NCBI GenBank assembly: GCA_902496665.1
Contig: CABVBU010000009.1
Span: forward strand, 1 to 64,000
DNA: 64,000 bases
Direction: 5' to 3'
DNA from: an uncultured Clostridium sp.
GTDB taxonomy: Bacteria > Bacillota > Clostridia > Lachnospirales > Lachnospiraceae
Shown: in pieces, positions 1 through 7,139 of the stretch
How the letters are laid out: every line of letters starts with the position of its first letter
Numbering within the stretch: the stretch's first letter is position 1
Notes under the pieces: generated by a model
What the model saw: only the letters and a program-made list of their open reading frames with translations
Databases searched by the model: none
What the model was told of the DNA's origin: nothing
Program-made: the position numbers and the translations under genes

Positions 1-166
1 GGAAGGGATAAACGCTGAAGGCATCTAAGCGTGAAGCCCCCCTCAAGATGAGATATCCCATTCGAAAGAAGTAAGACCCCTTGAAGACGACGAGGTAGAT
101 AGGGCAGAGGTGGAAGTGCAGTAATGTGTGGAGCTGACTGTTACTAATCGGTCGAGGGCTTATCCA
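1..166 (+). rRNA. 23S ribosomal RNA, 3' end (partial)
   Basis: The first ~166 bases read as the conserved 3' end of bacterial 23S rRNA, including the ACTAATCGGTCGAGGGCTTA tail; the rest of the gene lies before the window. The exact 3' end is estimated. No 5S rRNA gene follows: a tRNA-Asn gene begins 75 bases later, so 5S must lie elsewhere in the operon or genome. Confidence 0.9.
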
Positions 167-240
167 GGAAGGTCTGGTTGGTTGATGAAACGGTGAAGAT
201 GATTTCAATATGTGGTTTTGAAGGTATGTTCCTTCACTAT

Positions 241-313
241 TCCTCGATAGCTCAGTCGGTAGAGCACGCGGCTGTTAACCGCGCTGTCGTAGGTTCGAGT
301 CCTACTCGGGGAG
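241..313 (+). tRNA. tRNA-Asn (GTT)
   Basis: Full cloverleaf of 73 nt. The acceptor arm TCCTCGA pairs with TCGGGGA (one G-T), the D arm is AGCTCAGTCGGTAGAGC, the anticodon loop carries GTT, the T arm contains GGTTCGAGTCC, and the discriminator is G. CCA is not encoded. It follows the 23S gene directly and is probably cotranscribed with the rRNA operon. Confidence 0.96.
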
Positions 314-356
314 TTTTTTTAGTACTATCCGATGTGTTCGGTGAACCTGATGAGAT

Positions 357-395
357 GTGGGTCTGCAACACCCTGATCACCAGTTCAAATCTGGT
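357..395 (+). pseudogene. tRNA-Cys fragment (anticodon and T arm only)
   Basis: These 39 bases are identical to positions 568-606 inside the intact tRNA-Cys gene downstream. They carry the anticodon arm with GCA, the variable region and most of the T arm, but the acceptor stem and D arm are missing on both sides, so no cloverleaf can form. It is most simply a leftover of a duplication or recombination in the tRNA cluster. Confidence 0.85.
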
Positions 396-421
396 AATCA
401 TTGGAATCCGCATTTAGCTGG

Positions 422-450
422 TTGACAGAGGCAAGTAAATATGATAGTAT
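422..450 (+). promoter_or_regulatory. Promoter for tRNA-Glu/tRNA-Cys
   Basis: A consensus -35 TTGACA (422-427), a 17-bp spacer and -10 TAGTAT (445-450) end 8 bases before tRNA-Glu. This gives the last two tRNA genes a promoter separate from the rRNA operon. Confidence 0.8.
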
Positions 451-458
451 ATACTTAA

Positions 459-530
459 GGCCCCATGGTCAAGCGGTTAAGACATCGCCCTTTCACGGCG
501 GTAACACGAGTTCGAACCTCGTTGGGGTCA
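459..530 (+). tRNA. tRNA-Glu (TTC)
   Basis: 72-nt cloverleaf. The acceptor GGCCCCA pairs with TGGGGTC, the anticodon loop CTTTCAC carries TTC, the T arm contains GTTCGAACC, and the discriminator is A. CCA is not encoded. Confidence 0.96.
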
Positions 531-543
531 TTTAACTAAATAT

Positions 544-614
544 GGCGACATAGCCAAGTGGTAAGGCGTGGGTCTGCAACACCCTGATCACCAGTTCAAA
601 TCTGGTTGTCGCCT
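544..614 (+). tRNA. tRNA-Cys (GCA)
   Basis: 71-nt cloverleaf. The acceptor GGCGACA pairs perfectly with TGTCGCC, the anticodon is GCA, and the discriminator is T, as cysteinyl-tRNA synthetase requires. It sits 13 nt after tRNA-Glu and is the last gene before a terminator. A 39-nt stretch of it is duplicated upstream at 357-395. Confidence 0.96.
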
Positions 615-626
615 CTCTTATGAGAG

Positions 627-668
627 CCTCAGAATCCTTTATTTATAAGGATTCTGGGGTTTTTGTTT
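627..668 (+). terminator. Intrinsic terminator after tRNA cluster
   Basis: A stem pairing CAGAATCCTT with AAGGATTCTG around an AT-rich loop is followed by a T-rich run (GGTTTTTGTTTT). It closes the tRNA-Glu/tRNA-Cys transcript. Confidence 0.85.
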
Positions 669-762
669 TATCCGGAAAAGTATGCAAAATATATGCAGGC
701 AAGCGGAACGCAAACAGAATGAGAAAGGAGCATCGAAAAAAGAAATATAGAGACATAAGTAC

Positions 763-829
763 TTGAAGTCCTAAAAAAAGTGTACTATAATAATAAATAT
801 CCCGCACTGACATGTGTGCAGCGCGGGAC
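763..829 (+). promoter_or_regulatory. Promoter followed at once by a hairpin
   Basis: -35 TTGAAG (763-768), 17-bp spacer and -10 TATAAT (786-791) form a strong promoter. The predicted transcript begins with a hairpin pairing TCCCGC with GCGGGA (about 800-828), followed by CATTTTTAG. It lies 200 bases before the DAHP synthase gene and may give an attenuated leader or a very short RNA. The rest of 615-1029 shows no gene I can support. Confidence 0.55.
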
Positions 830-1029
830 ATTTTTAGAAATAGACACATCAGCAGTTAAAAGCGATAAAGTGCTTAAAAATAAAATACGTGCTCAAAATG
901 TGATGATTTAGTTTTGCCAGCATTTGGATATTGAATGATGTAGCCTGGAACTGCTGGTTTGCGGTTTATATTCAATATAAAAGGCATGGCTGGATCTACA
1001 TGAAAATAATATTTTTGGGGGAGAAAATT

Positions 1030-2061
1030 ATGTCATTCAATTACAAAAGTTTACTTCCGACACCGGCGCAGATCAAGGCGGAATTTCCGCTGACACCGGA
1101 GTGTGTGGAGTTAAAAGCGGCAAGAGATAAAGAAGTTGCGGATGTTATCACAGGAAAGAGCAAAAAATTCCTCGTAATTATCGGACCGTGTTCCGCGGAC
1201 CGCGAGGACGCTGTATGTGAGTACATGAGCCGTCTCGCGAAGGTCAATGAGCAGGTTAAGGATAAGCTGGTTATCGTACCGCGTGTATACACAAATAAGC
1301 CGCGTACGACAGGCGGCGGATACAAGGGAATGCTTCATCAGCCGGATCCGGAGAAGAAGCCGAATATGTACGAAGGACTTGTAGCGATCCGTAAGCTTCA
1401 TATGCGCGTGATTGCGGATTATGGATTCACGACAGCCGATGAGATGCTGTATCCAGAAAACTACAGCTACCTTTCCGATGTACTTTCCTATGTTGCCATC
1501 GGTGCACGTTCTGTTGAGAATCAGCAGCATCGTCTTGTATCCAGCGGCATGGACGTTCCGGTTGGAATGAAGAACCCGACCAGCGGCGACCTCGGTGTTA
1601 TGTTAAATGCCGTTTATGCTGCACAGCATGGTCATGATTTTATCTACCGCACATGGGAAGTTGAGACAAAGGGTAATCCGCTGGCGCACACGATCTTAAG
1701 AGGCGCAGTCAGCAAGCACGGTCAGTGCCTGCCGAACTACCATTATGAGGATCTGGAGCTTCTCTACAGCCTGTATCAGGAGCGGGAGCTGTTGAATCCG
1801 GCCTGCATTGTTGACGCTAACCACTCCAACTCCAACAAGCGTTACATGGAGCAGATCCGTATCGTGAAGGAAGTTCTTCACAGCCGCCGTCACTCGGAGG
1901 AGATCCACAACTTCATCAAGGGCGTTATGGTTGAGAGCTACTTAGAGCCGGGCAGTCAGAAGATCGGCGAGCATATTTACGGAAAATCCATCACGGATCC
2001 ATGTCTTGGATGGGATGATACAGAGAAGCTGATCTATGATATTGCGGATGAGATCAAATAA
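1030..2061 (+). CDS. aroF: 3-deoxy-7-phosphoheptulonate synthase (class I DAHP synthase)
   Basis: A cytosolic enzyme that condenses phosphoenolpyruvate with erythrose 4-phosphate, the first step of the shikimate pathway. The 343-residue length and motifs such as IIGPCSADREDA, PRVYTNKPRTTGGGYKG and the late DANHSNSNKRY are typical of the AroF/AroG/AroH (AroA-I-alpha) family. The start at 1030 was chosen over an in-frame ATG at 931 because GGGGGAG sits just before it and the family begins near this point. The gene stands alone between a hairpin-bearing promoter region and a convergent gene. Which amino acid inhibits this isozyme cannot be read here, so the symbol marks the family only. Confidence 0.93.
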   Translation: MSFNYKSLLPTPAQIKAEFPLTPECVELKAARDKEVADVITGKSKKFLVIIGPCSADREDAVCEYMSRLAKVNEQVKDKLVIVPRVYTNKPRTTGGGYKGMLHQPDPEKKPNMYEGLVAIRKLHMRVIADYGFTTADEMLYPENYSYLSDVLSYVAIGARSVENQQHRLVSSGMDVPVGMKNPTSGDLGVMLNAVYAAQHGHDFIYRTWEVETKGNPLAHTILRGAVSKHGQCLPNYHYEDLELLYSLYQERELLNPACIVDANHSNSNKRYMEQIRIVKEVLHSRRHSEEIHNFIKGVMVESYLEPGSQKIGEHIYGKSITDPCLGWDDTEKLIYDIADEIK

Positions 2062-2200
2062 GAGATAGAAATTATCGGTATCGCGAGGAAAGAGTACACT
2101 GAGAAGAGTAAATAGAGCGATCGTTGAGCCACTACGTGCCAATGATGCGCACTCGCGCGAAGATGCAAATTGTCGCAAGCAACCGCGCGAGACGCGAGAA

Positions 2201-2216
2201 TGTGCCAAGGCACATC
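2201..2216. terminator. Palindrome between convergent genes
   Basis: ATGTGCC-AA-GGCACAT is a near-perfect palindrome in the short gap between the convergent DAHP synthase and DNA glycosylase genes. The T-run after it (CCTTTTG) is weak, so its role as a shared terminator is only likely. Confidence 0.4.
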
Positions 2217-2229
2217 CTTTTGTATGAGA

Positions 2230-3132
2230 TTATTTGATTCCGCTCGTATCCTGCAGTGTTTTCCGCGAAAATTCTCTCTCGTAAAAAAAGATATACTGCT
2301 GCAAAACACCCGCAAATCCCGGATACTTCGAGAAATTCTCTTCGATCAGCATCTCGCAGAGCCGTGATTCAGGAACATGGCCGGTACAGTGGCTTTTCGG
2401 GGCGTACTCCCGCAGCAGGATCTTTTTGATCCAGGTGTCTACCGGGAATGCATCAATGTGGTGCAGTCCGAAGAGACAGATACAGTTGGCGACTTTAACG
2501 CCTATGCCGTAGCAGGAGAGAAGAGCTTCCATGGAGTCGGAATAATTCAGTCCCCGCAGACGGTCAAGGTCCATCTTTCCGGAGCAGACGTCTTCGCAGG
2601 TCCGCTTGATATACTTGGCACGGTAACCGAGCTTTAAGGCGAGGAGATCATCCAGAGAGGCGTGGTTTAACTCTTCAGGAGTTGGAAACGCATAATAATA
2701 TCCGGAAGACAACTCATACCGCGTTCCATATTTCTCACTCAGCGCCTCCACCAGCGCTCGGATCGCCGGAATTGTCTTTTGCTGTGAGATAATAAAGGTG
2801 ATGATCATCTCCCAGAGATCCTGGTTCAGGATCCGTATTCCGCTGCCGAAAGCCGCCGCCTTCGAAAGATACTCATCCGCAGGGTCGACAGCGCGGATAT
2901 AAGCACCATAATCCGTCCCAAGATCAAAATAATGATCCCAGAATGCAGACTCGTCATCGGGACAGTGAAAAATCACCTCATCCCTATTCTGCTCCACAAT
3001 AAGAAAATGTCCGCTGCTGATGACCCGGTAAGCCGTCTGCGGATCATTCGGGGCACAGGGAATCATACGGAAACACTGACCGGAGTCGGCAATCTGGCGG
3101 AGGTTAAAGTTCTTTAAGTTTTTTGTAATCAT
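2230..3132 (-). CDS. ogg: 8-oxoguanine DNA glycosylase/AP lyase (OGG1 family)
   Basis: Base-excision repair enzyme expected to remove 8-oxoguanine opposite cytosine and nick the abasic site. The 300-residue protein has an N-terminal OGG domain (about 1-110) and a helix-hairpin-helix GPD domain (about 110-270). The motif YGIGVKVANCICLFG holds the catalytic lysine (Lys213), and PVDTW holds the catalytic aspartate (Asp232), with spacing as in human OGG1. It converges on the DAHP synthase gene and lies 18 bases downstream of an XRE regulator gene on the same strand, so the two may be cotranscribed. Confidence 0.92.
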   Translation of the reverse strand: MITKNLKNFNLRQIADSGQCFRMIPCAPNDPQTAYRVISSGHFLIVEQNRDEVIFHCPDDESAFWDHYFDLGTDYGAYIRAVDPADEYLSKAAAFGSGIRILNQDLWEMIITFIISQQKTIPAIRALVEALSEKYGTRYELSSGYYYAFPTPEELNHASLDDLLALKLGYRAKYIKRTCEDVCSGKMDLDRLRGLNYSDSMEALLSCYGIGVKVANCICLFGLHHIDAFPVDTWIKKILLREYAPKSHCTGHVPESRLCEMLIEENFSKYPGFAGVLQQYIFFYEREFSRKTLQDTSGIK

Positions 3133-3150
3133 AGAGTACCTCCTGGCTGG

Positions 3151-3435
3151 TCAGCGGGTCTGCCTAGGAACAAAAGAAATTTTTAAAGTCATTCCCATTC
3201 CTTCGGCAAGGCGCTGTAGCAGTTTGATGGATGGATTCCGACTTCCATTTTCCAGGCGGCTGATCTCAGTCTGGTTGATTCCTGTTCTTTCGGAAAGTTC
3301 TTTTTGCGTCATGTTCTGACTGATTCTGGCATCGATAATTGCCCGGATAATGTCCATTTCCGGTTGAATTTCTTCATGCGCGGCGGAAAAATCTGGATTT
3401 TGCATTTTCTGTTTTTTATATTCCTGAAGTGTCAT
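3151..3435 (-). CDS. XRE-family transcriptional regulator
   Basis: A 94-residue DNA-binding protein. The helix-turn-helix (about residues 38-75) contains MTQKELSERTGINQTEISRLENGSRNPSIKLLQRLAEGMGM, typical of Cro/CI and HigA-like antitoxin proteins. No toxin gene (HigB/RelE type) lies beside it, so an antitoxin role is unsupported. A 14-bp palindrome within the spacer of its own promoter suggests self-repression. The downstream neighbour is the 8-oxoguanine glycosylase gene. Confidence 0.88.
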   Translation of the reverse strand: MTLQEYKKQKMQNPDFSAAHEEIQPEMDIIRAIIDARISQNMTQKELSERTGINQTEISRLENGSRNPSIKLLQRLAEGMGMTLKISFVPRQTR

Positions 3436-3520
3436 GCATGTTCTCTCCTTTGAATATAGTTTCTTTTTCTCAAAAGTGCGGTCAATAATTCTTTCGTTGG
3501 AGTTTTGTGTGTCTCCTTAT

Positions 3521-3549
3521 ATAATATGAGATATATCTCAATAAATCAA
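3521..3549 (-). promoter_or_regulatory. Promoter with palindromic operator for the XRE gene
   Basis: On the minus strand, -35 TTGATT (3549-3544), a 17-bp spacer and -10 TATTAT (3526-3521). The spacer contains the perfect palindrome TGAGATATATCTCA (3527-3540), an ideal position for a dimeric repressor to block RNA polymerase. The remaining AT-rich bases up to 3674 show nothing else. Confidence 0.65.
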
Positions 3550-3674
3550 TAGAATTGTAATTAGGAAATAAAAAAGCTTAATAAATCATGAATCAAAAGA
3601 TTTGATAACGATTAAAAGAATTAGATTAAAACGAATTAAACATCAGAAGAATATTTATGAAATAAAAAAGAAAG

Positions 3675-3710
3675 TTATCTCCCGCCAAATTTAGAGATGG
3701 CGGGAGATAA
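3675..3710 (-). terminator. Intrinsic terminator of thioesterase gene
   Basis: A 12-bp stem pairing TTATCTCCCGCC with GGCGGGAGATAA, followed on the minus strand by a T-rich run (CTTTCTTTTTTATT). It begins 4 bases after the thioesterase stop codon. Confidence 0.88.
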
Positions 3711-3714
3711 AAAA

Positions 3715-4107
3715 TTATTCAGCAAGTGCTTTCTTGTTTGCTTTCGCCTGGAACTTCTCATTCTGGATAATGAAGCGCTCGTGGCGGCCTCCGCCGATCT
3801 TTCCTTTAGCGTCGTAAGCGGCAACATCGAAGACGAGGCGGCGTCCGTCTACCTCGACAAGTTCAGTCTCGCACCATACGGTCATTCCAAGCGGTGTTGG
3901 CGCGTCATGTGTCACGTTTAAGAGTGTACCTACGGTACCGCAGCCCTCGTCGAGCTGATCAGCAACGCTCATCCAGGCGGTTTTTTCCATTAAAGCGGTC
4001 ATAGCCGGTGTCGCGAACACGTCGAGTGTGCCGCTTCCCATTGTTTTTGCGGAGTTTGCGTCAGAGACAACAACCTCCTGTCTTCCTTTTATTCCAGCTT
4101 CCAGCAT
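3715..4107 (-). CDS. FlK-like hotdog-fold thioesterase
   Basis: A 130-residue cytosolic protein of the fluoroacetyl-CoA thioesterase-like hotdog family, expected to hydrolyse an acyl-CoA. Thr33, Glu41 and His67 keep exactly the spacing of the FlK catalytic residues Thr42, Glu50 and His76 (ATPAMTALMEKTA and THDAPTPLG). The start at 4107 follows a GGAGG site; an upstream in-frame ATG at 4158 lacks one. Conservation of the triad does not show that fluoroacetyl-CoA is the substrate; most family members act on other small acyl-CoAs. It stands alone with its own terminator. Confidence 0.85.
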   Translation of the reverse strand: MLEAGIKGRQEVVVSDANSAKTMGSGTLDVFATPAMTALMEKTAWMSVADQLDEGCGTVGTLLNVTHDAPTPLGMTVWCETELVEVDGRRLVFDVAAYDAKGKIGGGRHERFIIQNEKFQAKANKKALAE

Positions 4108-4286
4108 AAGTTTATCCTCCATAAGTAAAGTATGAATATGCCGCGGTTTATAGATCATAGAAATCAGCCGAAACCGGTCTGAATGTTGAAATATAAACCG
4201 GGAAAATATCGCAGGAATCAGTTTTGTTAAACCTGCGGTACATATTAAAGTATAAATTAACCGAACATGAATTGCAAGAAAAAGCC

Positions 4287-4661
4287 TTACTGGTCTGTGA
4301 TTATTTTTTTCAAATTCTCGAAGAGCTCCAGGTCGGATTTCGTCACACGGATGTTGGAGGCGAGTTCCTTTCCGTCCGGTTCGGTGACTTTAAATTCGAT
4401 GATCATGTTTTCCTGGAGTCCATGTTTATAGACAGCCCGCCAGAATGCCGGAAATTTCGGGTGGTTTCTGGTGAATGTCTGCCAGGAGTTCTTAAACTGC
4501 AGAAACATCATTGGGTTTATGCTCAAAATATTTTCCTCTTTCTTGAAGTAGTGTTCTGGGTAAGGATGCAGAGGCGGTTGGGGTTCATCATGTGTGCGGA
4601 CCACAGCGCCGATATCCAGACTGACGGATTCCAGTATAAAATATTTGCTCAGGAATTGCAA
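4287..4661 (-). CDS. Hypothetical protein
   Basis: An open frame of up to 124 codons with protein-like composition. The middle is rich in aromatic and basic residues (MMFLQFKNSWQTF, FPAFWRAVYKHG), followed by a likely beta-strand segment and a short helix at the C terminus. No family is recognised. The start is uncertain: the first possible codon is TTG at 4661 without a ribosome site, and a GTG at 4604 is the alternative. A longer frame on the opposite strand runs into the next gene and looks less plausible. Confidence 0.45.
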   Translation of the reverse strand: MQFLSKYFILESVSLDIGAVVRTHDEPQPPLHPYPEHYFKKEENILSINPMMFLQFKNSWQTFTRNHPKFPAFWRAVYKHGLQENMIIEFKVTEPDGKELASNIRVTKSDLELFENLKKIITDQ

Positions 4662-4685
4662 GATGTAGGAATTGTATGCTACAAT
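4656..4685 (+). promoter_or_regulatory. Promoter for LUD/zinc-ribbon/MBL operon
   Basis: -35 TTGCAA (4656-4661), 18-bp spacer, -10 TACAAT (4680-4685), about 50 bases before the LUD-domain gene. Confidence 0.55.
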
Positions 4686-4735
4686 TATCGCAAAGAGAAA
4701 ATAGCTGATCGGGCGGATAAAAGGAGAGGTGTACG

Positions 4736-5365
4736 ATGTTGGAAGATGCCAAGAGAAAGATGGCTGAAAATGTCATCAGCGGTCTCAAAAAGAGGAACAT
4801 AGAAGGAATTTACTGTCAGGATAAAAAAGACGCGGCGAAGATGATCCTCTCACTGATTGAACCTGGATCTTCCATCGGCTGGGGTGGATCTGCGTCGGTC
4901 CGGGAGCTGGGAGTTTTGGATGAACTGAAAAAAGCGGGACATGAGATGCGGGATTATCCGATGAAGGATAAGGAAGTTATGGGAAATCCGTCTTATCTCG
5001 GTTCATGCAGTTCAGATTATTTCCTTATGGGAACGAACGCGATCACTGTGAAAGGTGAACTGATTAATATTGACGGAGCCGGAAACCGTGTGGCGTGCCT
5101 GATCCATGGTCCGAAACATGTGATCGTTGTTGCGGGCATGAATAAGCTGGTCCGAAATCTCGAGGATGGGATCGACCGGATCCAGACCCAGGTCTGCCCG
5201 ATCATCGCGGATGCCACTGGGCGGAAAACGCCCTGCGGTGTAAAGGGAGTCTGTATGGATTGCCAGTCTCCTGACTGTATGTGCTGCTCGATCGTTGTTA
5301 CGAGAAGATCCCGATATGACGGACGGATCAAGGTCGTGATCGTTGGGGAAAATTTAGGATACTAA
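4736..5365 (+). CDS. LUD domain protein (LutC/DUF162 family)
   Basis: A 209-residue cytosolic protein of the lactate utilisation (LUD) family. It matches over its full length with the glycine-rich SSIGWGGSASVRELGVLDEL, NAITVKGELINIDGAGNRVA and VIVVAGMNKLV segments. A Cys-rich C terminus (CGVKGVCMDCQSPDCMCCS) could bind a metal or Fe-S cluster; it is commoner in stand-alone LUD proteins than in LutC. LutA and LutB are absent here, so a role in lactate oxidation is not supported. A strong AGGAGAGG site precedes the start. It heads a three-gene run with gaps of 24 and 3 bases. Confidence 0.85.
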   Translation: MLEDAKRKMAENVISGLKKRNIEGIYCQDKKDAAKMILSLIEPGSSIGWGGSASVRELGVLDELKKAGHEMRDYPMKDKEVMGNPSYLGSCSSDYFLMGTNAITVKGELINIDGAGNRVACLIHGPKHVIVVAGMNKLVRNLEDGIDRIQTQVCPIIADATGRKTPCGVKGVCMDCQSPDCMCCSIVVTRRSRYDGRIKVVIVGENLGY

Positions 5366-5389
5366 AAATGAAATTACTGGAGGAACCCA

Positions 5390-5779
5390 ATGTTTTTTAT
5401 TGGCGGAATTACTCAGGGAACAAAAGAACTGATTTATAATGCGGCGACGATGATCTGTGGCCGCTGCGGGAGATATGGACGGTATCAGGTGTTTATGACC
5501 TATATGTGCCTGTCCTTTTTCTTTATTCCGCTCTTCAAGTGGAATCGGAAATATTATGTGAAGACAAGCTGCTGCGGGACGGTGTACCAGCTGAATGAGG
5601 AGGTCGGGAAGCGGATCGCTGCGGGAGAGGATGTTTCGATCCGTGAGGAAGATCTGACGCTCGTCTCTGAGGGACATGATGCCCCGGCCTGGGACATGCC
5701 GTTGAAGCGGTGTTCGAACTGCGGTTATGAGACGAAGGAAAACTTTGAATACTGCCCGAAGTGCGGAAAGAGGTTTTAA
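5390..5779 (+). CDS. Zinc-ribbon protein
   Basis: A 129-residue protein with two cysteine knuckles: CGRC at 23-26 with the CCG pair near residue 60, and a C-terminal CSNCGYETKENFEYCPKCG ribbon. A hydrophobic, aromatic stretch (MTYMCLSFFFIPLF) at about 37-50 may be a short membrane or packing segment. A clear GGAGG site precedes the ATG. The function is unknown; it shares an operon with an LUD protein and an MBL hydrolase. Confidence 0.8.
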   Translation: MFFIGGITQGTKELIYNAATMICGRCGRYGRYQVFMTYMCLSFFFIPLFKWNRKYYVKTSCCGTVYQLNEEVGKRIAAGEDVSIREEDLTLVSEGHDAPAWDMPLKRCSNCGYETKENFEYCPKCGKRF

Positions 5780-5782
5780 GAC

Positions 5783-6478
5783 ATGAAGATCACATACATT
5801 CATCACAGCGCGTTTCTTGTGGAGACGGAGTCGGCGTACCTGCTGTTTGACTATTTCCAGGGGAAGCTGCCGGAATTTTCGGAGGAAAAACCGCTTTACG
5901 TGTTCGCCAGCCACAGACACCCGGACCATTTTTCAAAGGTGATCTTTGAACTGGCGGAAAAACATCCAGATGTCCATTATATCCTGGCATTTGATATCTG
6001 GAGCAAGCGTGTTCCGGAGTCATGTAAGGAAAAAACGAGATTTTTAAATCCGGGGCAGATACTGGATGACGGAACGCTGAAGGTCGAGGGATTTAAGTCC
6101 ACGGATGAGGGCGTCGCGTTCTGGTGCAGTGTGGATGGCCTGGAGATCTACCATGCAGGAGATTTAAACCACTGGTACTGGGATGGGGAAGACCCGGAAT
6201 GGAACAAGAACATGACGAAAGCGTACCGGGAAGAGATCGCGAAGATGCACGGGCGGACGGCGGACATCGCGTTCCTGCCGCTGGATCCGAGACTCGGCGA
6301 GTATTTTTACCTGGGAATTGATGATTTCGTGAGGGAAGTCGATACAAAACTTATTTTCCCGATGCATTTCTGGGGAGAATATGATGTGGCGGAGCGGTTG
6401 AAACAGCTGCCGTGTTCAGCGGGGTACCGCGAGAGAGTTGTGGAGATCCATGAAGAAAGTGAAAGCTGGGAGATCTGA
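5783..6478 (+). CDS. MBL-fold metallo-hydrolase
   Basis: A 231-residue metallo-beta-lactamase-fold hydrolase. The HRHPDH motif near residue 43 gives the metal site, supported by HAGDLNHW (about 125) and a late MHFWGE histidine. The sequence resembles the UlaG/YtnP-like group of small MBL proteins, whose substrates are mostly unknown. The start lies 3 bases after the zinc-ribbon stop, so translation is probably coupled. Confidence 0.88.
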   Translation: MKITYIHHSAFLVETESAYLLFDYFQGKLPEFSEEKPLYVFASHRHPDHFSKVIFELAEKHPDVHYILAFDIWSKRVPESCKEKTRFLNPGQILDDGTLKVEGFKSTDEGVAFWCSVDGLEIYHAGDLNHWYWDGEDPEWNKNMTKAYREEIAKMHGRTADIAFLPLDPRLGEYFYLGIDDFVREVDTKLIFPMHFWGEYDVAERLKQLPCSAGYRERVVEIHEESESWEI

Positions 6479-6632
6479 CCGGCGATCAGAGTGCCGGAAA
6501 AGCTCTCTTTGAAAAAAGCAAGTGTAAAGCTCAGGACGCGGTGAGACCGGGCTTGAGGCTCAAAAAGAGTCGGAGAATCAGAAAATATGGAAGCTATTGA
6601 TTATATAAAAAATGAATGGAGAGGAGCACATT

Positions 6633-7007
6633 ATGAAATTCACATTTGCACACAACAATTTTAATGTCACAGACCTTGACAAGTCCTTAAAATTCTATGA
6701 GGAAGCTCTTGGATTAAAGGAAGTAAGAAGAAAAGAAGCGGCGGACGGGAGCTTTATCCTGGTTTACCTCGGAGACGGTGTGACACCGCATCAGCTGGAG
6801 CTCACATGGCTCAGGGACTGGGAGAAAGATCATTATGATCTGGGAGATAATGAGTTCCATCTGGCATTCCGTGTGGATGATTTTGAGGCGGCCCATGCGA
6901 AGCACAAGGAGATGGGATGTATCTGCTTTGAGAATGAGAAGATGGGAATCTACTTTATCACAGATCCGGATAATTACTGGCTGGAGATCGTTCCGACAAG
7001 AAAGTGA
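6633..7007 (+). CDS. Glyoxalase-like VOC family protein
   Basis: A 124-residue vicinal-oxygen-chelate protein resembling lactoylglutathione lyase (glyoxalase I), which isomerises the hemithioacetal of methylglyoxal. Candidate metal ligands are at the usual places: His7 (FAHNNFNV), the Glu in HQLELTW, the His in EFHLAFRV and the Glu in YWLEI. The start at 6633 follows GAGAGGAG; an in-frame ATG at 6612 has no such site. It stands alone before pyrC. A different VOC substrate cannot be ruled out. Confidence 0.86.
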   Translation: MKFTFAHNNFNVTDLDKSLKFYEEALGLKEVRRKEAADGSFILVYLGDGVTPHQLELTWLRDWEKDHYDLGDNEFHLAFRVDDFEAAHAKHKEMGCICFENEKMGIYFITDPDNYWLEIVPTRK

Positions 7008-7139
7008 TAAAAGGTCCGACAGCCAGATATATAAAAATTCACACATCAGGGAGATGAAGGAAATCGTTCTCGCTGAAAGAAAAATAGCAGCTGGTCAGAG
7101 GTAGGAAACATAGAAACAGATAAAACAGGAGGAACTAAG

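Noticed and set aside
178..417. 79-codon open frame overlapping the tRNA-Asn gene
   Set aside because: It lies across an intact tRNA and a tRNA fragment and has no ribosome site, so it is a chance frame in RNA-gene DNA.
3151..3435. Type II toxin-antitoxin pair around the XRE protein
   Set aside because: The protein looks like a HigA antitoxin, but no toxin gene is adjacent on either side.
4224..4802. 192-codon open frame on the plus strand
   Set aside because: It covers the minus-strand hypothetical gene and runs 67 bases into the LUD gene, which has its own promoter and ribosome site; its composition is not protein-like.
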